A program made the position numbers and the translations under genes. Below the pieces are notes generated by a model. That model was not told where the DNA came from, did no database searches, and was given only the letters and a program-made list of their open reading frames with translations. This document shows, in pieces, positions 1 to 10,916 of a stretch of DNA of 64,000 nucleotides (the stretch's first letter is position 1; every line of letters starts with the position of its first letter). This stretch comes from Acer yangbiense (Eukaryota > Streptophyta > Magnoliopsida > Sapindales > Sapindaceae): contig CM017771.1 of assembly GCA_008009225.1 (NCBI GenBank), forward strand, positions 35,516,184-35,580,183, read 5' to 3'.

Positions 1-143
1 TCACGCGCAAAGGTATGATACTTTTGATTATATATGTTTAATTAGTTAGAGGGTTAAGGTTCAAAATATGGAAAAAATTTAAACTATACTAAAACCCTTT
101 TTTTAGTCTCACTTCCGCTGCGTTGACCGTATTTTTCCCTACA
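1..143 (+). repeat. 3' end of a COP1 LTR
   Basis: This matches the last ~140 bases of the COP1 LTR seen at 25945-26072, including the stretch 'agagggttaaggttcaaa' and the terminal ..TTTTTCCCTACA. It ends in CA at 143 and is followed at once by integrase sequence, with no PBS, gag or protease. It is either the 5' LTR of COP1-L joined to a large internal deletion, or a separate COP1 LTR inserted into integrase. The left edge of the window prevents a decision. Confidence 0.85.
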
Positions 144-2133
144 CAAGCCTAGTTTACAACACTTAAGGATATTTGGTTGTCCTGCGCATGTGTTAAAAGG
201 AAAGACAGAAAAGATGGAGTCCCGTTCGGAAACATGCATATTTGTAGGGTATCCAAAAGAAACTAAAGGATATTATTTCTATAGTCCTTCAGATCTTAAA
301 GTATTTGTTCCGACAAATGCTACATTTCTAGAAAAGGACTATATGAATGATTTTGTATCTAGAAGTAGAATTATCCTGAATGAGATGTCAGGAGATACAA
401 TTCCACGAGAGGTTACACAACCTAACCCAATTGTAAGTTCCAATCCAACACAAAATCAACAACCTACCATTCCTCGTCGTAGTGGGAGGGTTAGTACACA
501 ACCCGAAAGATACATCGGTCTGGGAGAATCAGTGGAGAATCTCCCGGACGATGATGATCCCTACACATATAAGAAAGCAATGGAGGATATTGATAGTCGC
601 CATTGGCAAAAGGCAATGCAATCTGAGATTGAATCCATGTTCAATAACAAAGTCTGGTCCCTTGTAGACTTGTCTAAAGGGATAAAACCCATTGGGTGCA
701 AGTGGGTATACAAGAGGAAAAGAGGTATGGATGGAAAGGTGGAAACCTTTAAAGCTAGATTGGTAGCTAAAGGTTATACACAGAAAGAAGGTATCGATTA
801 CGAGGAAACCTTCTCTCTTGTGGCTATACTTAAATCCATTAGGATACTCTTATCCATTGCAGCATCTTTAGATCTAGAGATTTGGCAAATGGACGACAAG
901 ACAGCTTTCCTTATTGGAAGTCTTAATGAAAGCATCTACATGATGCAACCAGAAGGATTCATTGAAAAAGGCCAAACGGAAAAGGTATGCAAGTTGCAGA
1001 AATCCATATATGGATTAAAGCAAGCATCCAGATCCTGGAACATAAGGTTCGATCAAGCTGTGAAAGGTTTTGGATTTATTCAGAATCCTGACGAACCTTG
1101 TGTATACAAAAGGATTAAGGGCGACGAGTTTGTTTTCCTAATTCTTTATGTTGATGATATACTACTCATTGGAAATGATGTAGGTGTATTGACATGAGTA
1201 AAAGAATGGTTAGCAAAACAATTTGAAATGAAGGACTTAGGAGAAGCAAGTTTTATTCTAGGTATCCAAGTAATAAGGGATAGAAAGAATAAAACGATTG
1301 CATTATCCCAAGCTTCATACATAGACAAGATCTTGTCTAGGTTTTCCATGCAGGATTCCAAGAAAGGTATGTTACCTTTCAGACATGGAATCAAACTTTC
1401 TAAGGAACAAGTTCCTAAGAATGAGCATGAAGAGCAATTCATGAGTAGAGTTCCATATGCCTCGGCAGTTGGAAGTCTCATGTATGCAATGCTCTGCACT
1501 AGACCAGATATTTGTTTTGCTATTGGCATAGTTAGCAGGTTTCAATCGAAACCTGGTCCTGATCACTAGACGGCAGTCAAGCATATTTTCAAGCATCTCA
1601 AGAGAACGAGAGATAATATGCTTATATACTCTGTAGGGGATTTAATTCCCGTTGGGTATACAGATTCTGATTTCCAATTAGATTCTGACTCTAGAAAATC
1701 CATATCAGGAGCTGTGTTTACTATTGGAGGAGGAGTAGTCATATGAAGGAGTATCAAGCAATCTTGTATTGCTGATTCCACCATGGAAGCTGAGTATGTT
1801 GCTGTATGCGAGGCTGCCAAAGAGGCTGTTTGGCTCCGCCAATTCTTGATGGACTTGGAAGTGGTTTCTAGTGCGAATAAGCAGATCACTATTTACTATG
1901 ACAACAGTGGAGTAGTGGCTAATTCGAAAGAACCAAGAAGTCACAAGAGAGGAAAACACATTGAAAGAAAGTATCATCTTTTAAGGGAGATTCTTCAAAG
2001 GGGTGACGTGACGATTACCAAAATCGCGTCAGCAGAAAATCTAGCAGATCCCTTCACAAAGGCTCTACCTCAAAAGAGTTTCGATGGGCACCTAGAGAAC
2101 ATGGGCATGAGAGATATGACACATTTGCAATAG
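144..2133 (+). pseudogene. pol: COP1-L pol remnant: integrase C-terminus, reverse transcriptase, RNase H
   Basis: The frame starts inside integrase (the region preceding 'FVGYPKETKGYYFY') and reads through RT and RNase H to the TAG at 2131-2133. RT landmarks are FKARLVAKGY, YVDD (about 1149-1160) and LYGLKQ-type motifs; RNase H has the MEAEYVA and ADPFTKAL blocks. Three in-frame stops break it: TGA at 1195-1197, TAG at 1567-1569 (a Trp codon in COP1-R) and TGA at 1743-1745 (also Trp in COP1-R). An RT core residue is changed as well: MDVKTAFLNG in COP1-R reads MDDKTAFLIG here. No start codon exists because gag, protease and most of integrase are missing. It cannot encode an active polymerase. 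Comparison is with COP1-R at 59873-63146. Confidence 0.9.
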
Positions 2134-2134
2134 C

Positions 2135-2147
2135 GCAAGTGGGAGAT
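2135..2147 (+). other. COP1-L polypurine tract
   Basis: A purine-rich run (caagtgggagat) lies immediately before the 3' LTR start TGTTAGG, two bases after the pol stop. The same sequence precedes the LTR of COP1-R at 59859-59870 on the minus strand. It would prime plus-strand DNA synthesis. Confidence 0.8.
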
Positions 2148-3136
2148 TGTTAGGATTATGCTCAATAGCAAGAGTGTAATATTGTAATTGACAATCTTTT
2201 CATATTAATAAAGTGATTTCTGGTTTAACAAATCTTATAGCATTTATAGTTTAATATTATAATTGTCAAAGTAAATAATCATAAGGTCAAAAGACTATGA
2301 GAAAAGAAGAATTGTTCGTACATCTGGATATGTATGAGGTAGACACAATTCTTTAGTTAGTCTTGAATAATGTTCACAACTTAAGTTAAAGGTTGGGCAC
2401 ATTTATCTTGTTAAAGTTGTAGAATTCTTTTGCTAGCATTTGAGTGGGATCAAATGAGTTATAATGAGTCTGAAATCATCGAAGGGTCTTCGATTAAAAG
2501 AATCTAGTGCACTGGGTGCATTGAATAGGATCACAATGAAATACTTTATCTAGAACCGTCAGTGGATAAAAGTTTTTTCATTATCAGGACAATCGGAGAG
2601 TCTATCTTAATCCTGAGATAAATGATGGACTTATGGTTGCAAGTGTTATCAATGAGTATGATTATATAACATAGTATATCCTCGATAGTTTGGTGATATT
2701 CATTTGTTAATCGATAGAGGACTTCATTTATAGATATGGACATCGTGGCTCCATTTATTAAATGTGAGTAGAATATCATCATATGGATGTTTTGAGGTAT
2801 TGGATATTGAATCTTAACGTTAAGTTTTCGATAGAGTCTATTGAAACATGGCTTCTGGACAAGTCAAAATATCCAAGTTCAAAATGTGGTCATATGAGTA
2901 AATATGGTAACTTGGAGAGCTATAGGCGATCTATGAGCTCTTGGCGATTACTGATATTCTTCACGAGGATACATCATCTCCAATAAGATTGTCTAGGGTA
3001 TGAATGAGAAATATTTACTTATTCTATCTTTATTTAAGAGTTCAATTTTAGCTCTTTAGTGGAATGAGTTAAAATTAATAGATCGGATCTAAATGAATCA
3101 TTTGTTGATTGTGATTAGGTTATGTCTATTGAAGCT
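2148..3136 (+). repeat. COP1-L 3' LTR, first segment
   Basis: It starts TGTTAGGATTATGCTC and corresponds to the first ~990 bases of the COP1-R LTR (reverse complement of about 58865-59858). It stops at 3136, where Gypsy-A begins. The last five bases, AAGCT (3132-3136), are repeated at 24813-24817. No gene is present in the segment; short ORFs here are chance. Confidence 0.9.
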
Positions 3137-3890
3137 TGTTATAGGTAAAAATCGTCATAAAGGACACGTCACCCCCATGAAGAAGCCACGTAAGCAGGAG
3201 CCAGGAAAAGTCAACTCGAAAGGGGAAAATCCCCCGAGTAACCCACTCGGCTGAAACCAAAGCAACCCGATTACAAACAAAGAGAACCGGCTCGGGCAAC
3301 ACCACCTACTCGAGCATACTCGGGCATACTCGGGAATCAATAGGAAGAGATGGCAGCGGAAACTCACTTCCTAAATACGTGGAAGGAATCAGCAATAAGC
3401 ACCTCCAAGATACGCAGCAGTGTAACCCTTTAGAGTTTAACAAGGAAACAAACAGGCCTCCCGCGAATAAAGGAGAATGAATCCGTCCCAAACTCAGATT
3501 CAGCCAAAACAAGAAACATATCACGCCCAAAAAGGAAACAGAATCCGACTAGGACTGGGAATCCGCTCAAGACTTGGGCGCCATGACACCAAACCCTAGC
3601 CGCATCCCCAAACCCTAGAAACAACATGTATAAATACCCTTTGTAAGGCATAAGAGAGGGATCGATCTTTTTTATCATAAGAGAGACCCGAGCATATTTT
3701 GTAATCAATTTTATATAGTGGATTTTGGCTTCGTTGCTTAGGCAACAACCCGTGGACATTTCTCCGATCATCGGAGTTTTACAACGTATTTCTTGCTCAT
3801 TATTTTTACAGTATTAAGATTCAAACTATTATCACTCGCAAACGTGATCTCCAATCATCGATTGAGTATTGACGAAACATCACGTCAACA
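3137..3890 (+). repeat. Gypsy-A 5' LTR (754 bp)
   Basis: It starts TGTTATAGGTAAAAATCG and ends CGTCAACA, directly before the PBS. The same sequence occurs at 24057-24812 and, interrupted, at 51264-53708. ORFs on its minus strand recur in all three copies only because the LTR itself is repeated. Confidence 0.93.
3629..3636 (+). promoter_or_regulatory. TATA box of Gypsy-A 5' LTR
   Basis: TATAAATA within 'catgtataaataccctttg', about 490 bp into the LTR. It is conserved at 24550-24557 and 51756-51763. Transcription would be expected to start some 25-35 bp downstream, making everything from there the R/U5 part. Confidence 0.6.
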
Positions 3891-3891
3891 A

Positions 3892-3909
3892 TTGGCGCTA
3901 GAAGGAGGG
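3892..3909 (+). other. Gypsy-A primer-binding site
   Basis: TTGGCGCTAGAAGGAGGG begins one base after the LTR end. It is the site for the tRNA that primes minus-strand synthesis. It is not the initiator-Met type used by the SIRE elements; I cannot name the tRNA with confidence. It is identical at 53710-53727 in Gypsy-B. Confidence 0.75.
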
Positions 3910-3931
3910 GGATCGAAGCATTTGTGAAGCA

Positions 3932-5800
3932 ATGGCCGGCGAAGGAGATGGTAGCGATTCCAGGTACAGTCACGAACTACCCACTAATGAGTTGGAGGAT
4001 GACGCCACTCCCAACACTGCGGATGCAGCCTTAGCAACTGTAGATCAATCAACTGCCCTGGCTGGCATCCAACGCTTCCCCCAAACTAATGAAGAAATCG
4101 TACAAAGATTTCGTACTTCTCTACAGCAACTCATGGCGGACGCAGCGAGGCAGGGAGTTGATCTTTCCACCACAGAGGGTTTGATGTCACCTCACAATAT
4201 TTCCGCCCCAAATCAACAGGCAATGAGATTGCATTCCACGGTGGTGGTACCAACCCCGGATGCGCCCATAAAGGCGAGCCGAGGTCCTGCAGATAGGCCA
4301 ACAATTTTGTCTGAAAGGTTAGCCATGGATAGCAGGGAGCATAGAGAGGAGAATGATTCTGACAGAGGGCATGATCGGGATCGGTTGGCCAAGGATCGAG
4401 ATCGCCCCAGGAGACGTACTCATCGGAGAGCCAGGTCATCATCCTCAGGAGAGAGTGAGCAGAGTTATCATCGCAAACGCCAAAGGGGCACAGTTCGGCT
4501 ACATGGCCTAAACCGAGAACATAGAGAGTTGAATCCAGAGGAAAGGGGCCAAAAGCTGATCGTAAGTCAGAATTTCAATGCGATGGGAGAACAGCAAGGA
4601 GATAGGGACATACTCATATAGAGTTTGACCCGGGAAGTTTAGAATAATCGTCGACAGATGGATGCTTTGGTCAGGCGATATGGGTGTAATGAATTGTCGG
4701 ACGACGAGACCGGAAGCCCTTTCACCAATGAAGTCCTGAGGACACCCTTCCCGGAGAGATTCAGGATGCCTCACATAGAGCAATTCAAAACGGATACTGA
4801 TCCAAAGGAACACGTCAGAAGGTATAAGAGTGCCATGGCCCAGTATGTCTACAATGACGCCTTGCTGTGTTTAAATTTCCCCCAAACTCTCGGGGATTTA
4901 GGCTCCAGGTGGTTCGATAGGTTACCAGCAGCAAGTATAGGCAATTTCAGCGAGCTGAGTAAAGCCTTCTCAAGGCAATTCCTCGATAATGTACATAGGA
5001 AGAAGTCAGTGGCCCACTTGTCCCAGCTAAAACAGGGAAAAGAAGAGTCACTGAAAAAATATTTGGGGAGGTTCGGTCAGGAAGTGTCCGAAATTGGGAG
5101 TGCAAATGACGAAGCCATAATTGCCGCGTTCATCAACAACCTTCAGAACGGCCAATTGTCATTTGACCTCCGAAGAGCCAGACTAACCAGTTATGCCGAT
5201 ATGATGGACATGGCCGGGGGCTACGCCCTGGCTGAGGAGGAGGAAGTTGCCACGGGAGGTTATTTCGTACATGGCAGTCGCCCAGAAGGCTCTAAAACCA
5301 AAGACCAAGCAAAGGCGCCCGATACCAAAGGTGACAAACAGAAGAATAAGGCACGGGATGGTCGGGATGGATGTCGAGCCTATGACCCAAAATCCGATCA
5401 ACCGCGACAGAGGTTCCAGGGCAAGTATACAAACTATGCCCCGTTGAAAAAAGATCAAGAGGAAATTTTGGCAATCCTAGAAGAAAAGAACATGTCTAAA
5501 GAACCGCCAAAGCAATCCACGTATGCTCGGAGGGACACCACCAAGTATTGCAGGTTCCACAAGGAGAATGGGCACAAGACATCTAAGTGTTTCCAGCTAA
5601 GGGACCACATTAAAACCCTCATCAGGGAAGAACATTTGAAAGACATCGTCTTAAAAAAGGCTGATAGGGCGGACGGACAGAAGGATAGCAGACAGGACGG
5701 ACGGGCAAGAAAGCCTAGTCCCAAGAAAGCTGAGGATGAAGGAGCAATCAATACTATCTTCGGGGGACCAGTGACTGGCAAGAGTAATAGGGAAATGAAC
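3932..5800 (+). pseudogene. gag: Gypsy-A gag (one nonsense codon, 3' frameshift)
   Basis: The ATG at 3932 opens a protein starting MAGEGDGSDSRYSHE. An acidic/charged N-terminal third, rich in Arg-Asp-His, is followed by the retrotransposon gag (capsid) domain around 4730-5220 and a zinc knuckle near 5550-5590. The knuckle is C-x2-H-x4-H-x4-C (YCRFHKENGHKTSKC) rather than the usual CCHC, a form I know from Tat gags. A TAG at 4619-4621 interrupts the frame (CAG in Gypsy-B) and the same frame resumes through ORF 4658-5905. Near 5800 a one-base loss relative to Gypsy-B shifts gag out of frame with protease; in Gypsy-B the two are in one frame. Gag would form the virus-like particle. Confidence 0.88.
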
Positions 5801-6250
5801 AGGAAATCCGGGAGGCCGTGGAAGCACGGAGAGACCTGGACGTCAATTCTATTGAACCTGACCCGAAGAGAATCAAGGAAGGCTGGGACCCGATCATATT
5901 CATAGAAGCCGATTCACATGGAGTTGATGTTAGGCCGAACGACGCACTGGTGATCAGTGCACGGATTGGTCATAGAGAGGTTCATCGGATTTTGATTGAC
6001 AATGGAAGCTCAGCAGATATTCTAAGTGCAGAAGTGTATGACCAGCTGAGGCTAGATAGGAAAGACCTACAACAATTTCCCACACCCCTTAGAGGATTTG
6101 GAGGAGTCGAAGTAAGGTCACTTGGCAAGGTGAAGTTACCCGTGAAGGTCGGGCAGGCTCCTTGCCAAAAAACAGTGCTACTTGACTTTGTGGTGGTGGA
6201 TACAGAAAATTGGCCATACAACACCTTATTGGGCCGACCATTCTAGAATA
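5801..6250 (+). pseudogene. pol: Gypsy-A protease segment of pol
   Basis: This is an open frame with the retropepsin active-site motif LIDNGSSADIL (D-N-G instead of the commoner D-S/T-G; about 5980-6020), then a flap region and the closing LLGRPF block. It is cut at 6250 by SIRE-A; the next codons are found at 15841 onward, matching the uninterrupted Gypsy-B sequence near 56060-56100. A TAG inside the LLGRPF-LNKA region (6244-6246) replaces a Leu codon of Gypsy-B. It would release gag and pol products. Confidence 0.85.
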
Positions 6251-6255
6251 AAGCT

Positions 6256-7812
6256 TGTAAGGATTCCCATTCCTTGATTGGCTTATTTCGTAGACAAACC
6301 ACAATTGGGGTTTTTGTAAGGGTAGATTAGGCTCTCAAGACCTCAAGAGAAGAAGCACTAAAGGTATATTTCTTGTGCTTGCTTTACTTTGAAGAGATGT
6401 AGTTGCACACACACACAACACTTGCATAATTCTTACTTGTATGTTGTGTTTGCAGTTTATGTGCATCATTGGGTATTTAAATCTCTCTTCTTGCATCTTG
6501 TGATTATAATGGCATATCTAGTTAGGCTTAGGATGCATTTCTTTTGACCCTTGCACTTTTGTTTGTGTGCTTAAGGGAGTGTGTGCGCTGGTCGTGCGCT
6601 GGTCGTCACCAGCGCAACTAGTCCAGTGGACTGCCGCTGGTCGTGTGCTGGTCTGCACCGGCGCACTCCTCCAGCGCAACTCCTCCAGTAGGTTGTCGCT
6701 GTTGGTGCGCTGGTCGTCACCAGCGCAAGCACCACCAGCGCATCTCGTCCAGAATGTTGCCGCTGGTCTTGCGCCCTTGAGGTGCACCACTCGTCGAGCG
6801 CCCTTGCTAGTTAAAGGGCGTGCACTGGTGAGTTGCGCTGGTCGTCCAGCGTAAAACCAGCGCAGCTGACGGGAATCTGAAGCGTTTTTTTCAAAACGAC
6901 GCCACTTTGTACTGATCTCCTATATATATGTGGCTTTCTTCCTTAGGTCGTTTTTTATGAGTTCAAAAGCCATTTTTACTAAGCATATTTTTCTTCAAGA
7001 GAAATTTCACCAAGAACTCATTTTTATTCACTCAAACATCATTCCATGAGCATCAATCTTCATCTAGCATCCTTCTTGAGCATCTAGATAGCTTATTTCA
7101 TGGATTCTTCAACATACTTTGCTTGGTAAGGTTTTCACTTGTATCTTACATATTTTGTGTCTTTCTTTCCAAGCTATCTCTTTTATTACTTGTATATCAT
7201 GGATTTATCTTTTAAATGCAAGTTAGAGATTAGTATGTTGAATGTTTGAGAGTTGTATTGTGATAGCTTCTAGGTTTTTTATAAATCTTGTGTTGCTAAG
7301 CTTTTTGACATGTCACTTAGTTTTTGATATCTAGGATTGTTTTTCTTGACATATCATCATCCTAGGTAAGCATATAGAGTTGCCTTGCTCTTGTTGCATT
7401 TTTTAGTATTTCATATATTCACATAGGTTGTAACTCTCTTCATTGAGAAGTAAGTCTTGTGTAGCTTCCGGGATTAGGTTGCATAAATCACAAGCAATTG
7501 GACTAGGTTCGCTTATACCGGGATTAGGTAGGTGTGTGATTACTTCCGGGATTAGGTTGTAATTGGTTTACACATTTAGTGGATTCGAGGTTCGAGTGTG
7601 GCTTACTTACTAGCCCGTGGTTTTTCCCGTGAGGGTTTCCACGTAAATATCTTGTGTCATTTATATTTCCGCACTTTTACACTTGATATTTTATATTGTC
7701 TAGTTTGAGACATTTTCGTAATATTGACTTGTATGCGAAAATTGGGTAAAATTGTTTAAAATCTATTCACCCCCCCTCTAGATAATATATTTCACACCGA
7801 GTATTAGTTTCA
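6256..7812 (+). repeat. SIRE-A 5' LTR (1,557 bp)
   Basis: It starts TGTAAGGATTCCC and ends ..GTTTCA. It contains a GC-rich array (about 6585-6870), a TATA box at 6921-6929, three 'ccgggattagg' repeats near 7460-7560, and a C-run 'caccccccctctag' about 40 bp from the end. The same layout is present at 14312-15835. Confidence 0.95.
6585..6929 (+). promoter_or_regulatory. SIRE-A LTR promoter: GC-rich inverted-repeat array plus TATA box
   Basis: About 285 bp rich in the octamer GCGCTGGT and its complement ACCAGCGC, often paired as GCGCTGGT-N4-ACCAGCGC (for example near 6720). It is followed some 50 bp later by TATATATAT (6921-6929). The 3' LTR copy (about 14632-14895, TATA at 14945) differs by insertion or loss of units. 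ORFs on both strands here are by-products of the composition. Promoter role is inferred from position. Confidence 0.55.
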
Positions 7813-7813
7813 A

Positions 7814-7831
7814 TTGGTATCAGAGCGGGTT
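7814..7831 (+). other. SIRE-A primer-binding site (initiator tRNA-Met)
   Basis: TTGGTATCAGAGCGGGTT starts two bases after the LTR end. TGGTATCAGAGC is the standard complement of the plant initiator tRNA-Met 3' end used by most plant copia elements. Confidence 0.92.
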
Positions 7832-7937
7832 CCTAGACATACTTAGGTGATCCTTTGCTCTCTTTGGTGTGTTTTGCATTTTGTGTGATTTGTGTTCATT
7901 TATACATTTGCATTCATTTCATTCATTCATAAACACT

Positions 7938-9668
7938 ATGAGTGGAAACGGTGGAAATGGTGGAAATGGTGGTGGCAACGAAGGTGCTTCTAGCACAAGG
8001 CCTCCGCTTCTTACCGGATTGAATTATGCCTCATGGAAAGGCAAGATGGAGTCCTACATATGTCAAATCCATGACCGAGCTTGGATGGCGGTTGAAGATG
8101 GCTACACATCTCCTATGATGACTCCGGCGGGTGGAGGAGAGGATGTTCTCAAGCCTAAGGCGCAATGGAACGTGCAAGAGTTTGAGGCCTCAAAATGGAA
8201 TAGGAAGGCGATGCATGCCATTTTATGTGCCATGGACGAGAATCAATACAAATTGATTCAAAATACTAGGATAGCCAAGGAGGCATGGGACATCCTAGAG
8301 ATTGCACATGAGGGAACCGAAGTTGTGAAGGATTCCAAGCTTCAAGTCCTCCAAACTCAATTCGAGATGCTTAAGATGGAGGAGCATGAGTGCTTCAATG
8401 ATTTTGAGATCAAGTTGATGGACATAGTCAATCAAAGTCATCAACTTGGTGATCCATACTCGGATAGGAGAATTAAGCAAAAGATTATGAGATCTCTACC
8501 CGAGAGGTTTGAATCCAAGGTGACAGCTTTAGAAGAAAATAGTGATTACAAGGATATGAAGCCAAGTGAGGTGATTGGGAGACTTCTAGCTTATGAGTCT
8601 AGGAAAGGTCCTACCTCCACACCTTCTAAAAAGCAAAAGGGAATTGCTTTGAAGGCCTCCAAAGTTGAGAAGGAGGATGATGATGACTCGGACGAAGAAA
8701 TGGCTCTTTTGATGAGAAGGTTCAAGAAATTCTACAAGTCCGAGAAGAAGGGTTTCGGATCCAAGGGTCAAGACTTCAAGAAAAAGACTCCATTCAAGAA
8801 GTTTGAGCCTAGGCCAGAGAAGACCGAGAAGAAAGGGGTCCGATGCTTTGAGTGTGGTGGCATAGGACACTTCGCCCCCGATTGTGCCAATCATGTTAAC
8901 AAGAAGAAAGGGAAAGTGATGGCCGCCACATGGAGTGGGAGTGATGACTCCAATGTAGGAGATGAGTCTTCGGATGATGAAGAACTCATGGCTAACTTCA
9001 TAGCCTTTACCTCTTCTCACAAGAGTAAAAGTGCTAGTGAAGATGAGAATGAGAGTCAAGTGGAAATTGACTCAAGTGATGATTGCTCTTCATCACACTC
9101 CACAAATGGAAATGTGGATAGGATGGATCTCAAAGACTACATGGAGAAATTTGAGAGTTCAAGGCTAAAGAACAAGAGAGAGATTAGGAGATTAAAAGAA
9201 GAAAATCTAGAGCTCTCAACTCAAATAGACCAATTAAGTGAAGAAGTAGTGAGATCAACAAAGAATGAAGATAAGCTTAAAGAGGAGTTAGTCTTATCTA
9301 GAAGGAATGAAGAAAGTCTAAAGAGGGAGCTTGAAGAAGCAAGAAAGTCTATGACTATGATGGATTCTAGCACCAAGAAGCTTGACCATATGCTTGGTGT
9401 TGGAAAGAGTCCATGTGACAAGAGGGGTCTTGGGTATGAAGATGGCACGAAGATCTCAACCTCTAACAAGACCGTGTTTGTCAAGAGTTTGAGGAACGAA
9501 GAAACCTCATTTGTGCAAATTCCTAGGAAGAAGTTAGAAGTAGGACAATGTTCAAATGCACAAGTGAAGATGGGGCCAAGAAGGCAACCTCAAGCTCAAC
9601 CCCCTAGGGTCCCTCAAGCCAACATCCCTCCACAAGTGGCTCACAAAGGAAAGAGACCAATCATGTAA
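7938..9668 (+). pseudogene. gag: SIRE-A gag (ends at a premature TAA)
   Basis: I start at ATG 7938 (MSGNGGNGG), which is conserved in SIRE-C and SIRE-D; the open frame begins earlier but without a conserved Met. The 576 codons contain the copia gag domain (about residues 30-240, with LTGLNYASWKGKMESYI), a Lys-rich linker, a CCHC zinc knuckle CFECGGIGHFAPDC (8844-8885), acidic Asp/Ser tracts and a long coiled coil (roughly residues 395-480). The TAA at 9666-9668 is CAA in SIRE-D. The same frame continues into a second knuckle and pol, so the family makes one gag-pol reading frame and this stop is a mutation. The large gag with two knuckles and a coiled coil is typical of SIRE. Confidence 0.9.
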
Positions 9669-10916
9669 CCTCAAGCTAGGAAGCAATCTAGGCCGGTTCA
9701 ACAACGAAGATGGATTGAACCCACTCATCCACAAAGACAAGGACAAGGTATGATTCCTTATTTTACTTCTATATGTCACTTTTGTGGATTTGAAGGTCAT
9801 ATTAGACCACATTGCTTTCGATATATTAAAATGTGCAAAACTAGAAGCATGATTGAGAAGAAAAAGAAAAGAGCCATGATGCATGTTCCTAGGAATGATG
9901 ATATTGTTATGCATGATCCTAGAACATCTAGAGCCCATGTACCAAAAACCACTAAGAAAGCTAAGATTGTTTCTAGGTGGATTAGAAAGAAAGAAAATGT
10001 TTACCATGTTGCTCAAATAGCCTTGAAGGCTAATTCTTCTAATTTTTGGTATTTAGATAGTGGGTGCTCTAGGCACATGACGGGAAACAAGAGTTTCTTC
10101 GAGACTCTTGTCATGGAGGAAGGTGGAAGTGTCACCTTTGGTGATGGATCCAAGAAAAGAGTAAGAGGGAAAGGAACCATTTCCATTCCCAGATTACCTT
10201 CCTTGTCCAATGCTCTATTTGTTGATGGCCTAAAAGCCAATTTGATAAGCATTTCACATCTAAGTGATGAAGGACTTTCCGTCTTATTTTCTAAAAATGA
10301 TTGCTCTATCCTATTGCCCAATGGACAAACCTTGTTGAAAGGTATGAGATCTAGCGACAATTGCTATTGTCTTGAAGCTAGTATAGTCTCAAACAATGTG
10401 TCCTTGGATGAGCAAATTGAGTTGTGGCATGAAAGACTTGGCCACATGAACTTTCGGGATCTACGAATCCTAGGCAAGTTCGATTGTGTGCGTGGCCTTC
10501 CCAAGCTTGGGAAGAAAGCAAATGGTGTTTGTGGACCTTGCCAACAAGGAAAACAAACCAAAACCATGCACAAAAAGGGCAAGTATCTCTCCACCAAGAA
10601 GCCCCTAGAGCTTCTCCACATGGATCTTATGGGTCCTATGCAAACCGAGAGTTTAGGTGGAAAGAGATACATTTTTGTTTGTGTTGATGATTTCTCTAGA
10701 TTTACATGGACTTATTTTCTTAGAGAAAAATCCGAGACTTTTGACAAGTTTAAAATGCTTTGTAATAAAATTCAAAATGAGATGAACTCAAACATTAAAA
10801 GCATAAAACGGATTAGGAGTGACCACGGGAGGGAATTTGAGAATGCTTCTTTTGAGACCTATTGCAATAGTGTAGGCATCTCCCATGAGTTTTCGGCTCC
10901 TAGGACACCTCAATAA
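9669..10916 (+). pseudogene. pol: SIRE-A second zinc knuckle, protease, integrase N-terminal half
   Basis: In frame with gag. It holds a second knuckle CHFCGFEGHIRPHC (9774-9815), the protease active site LDSGCSRHMTG (DSG at 10056-10064), the integrase HHCC finger (LWHERLGHMNF ... CGPCQQGK) and the first two catalytic Asp blocks (LLHMDLMGPM and IRSDHGREFE). The TAA at 10914-10916 falls in the TPQ-QNG motif and is CAA in SIRE-C and SIRE-D. Functions: polyprotein cleavage and DNA integration. Confidence 0.9.

Noticed and set aside
3155..3771. Several minus-strand ORFs in the Gypsy LTR that recur near 24076-24692 and 51282-51754
   Set aside because: They recur because the LTR itself is repeated. 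No domain, no consistent start, and they overlap each other in different frames.
6518..6854. Overlapping ORFs on both strands in the SIRE-A LTR, and similar ones at 14747, 34715, 42658, 46703 and 48865
   Set aside because: They lie in GC-rich repeat arrays where stops are rare on both strands; the peptides are repeats of the array, not proteins.
7460..7570. Repeated 'ccgggattagg' with spacers, resembling a short CRISPR-like array
   Set aside because: Only three units with irregular spacing inside an LTR of a plant retrotransposon.
7814..7831. tRNA-like sequence GGTATCAGAGCGGGTT at SIRE borders
   Set aside because: It is the primer-binding site complementary to a tRNA 3' end; no tRNA cloverleaf surrounds it.
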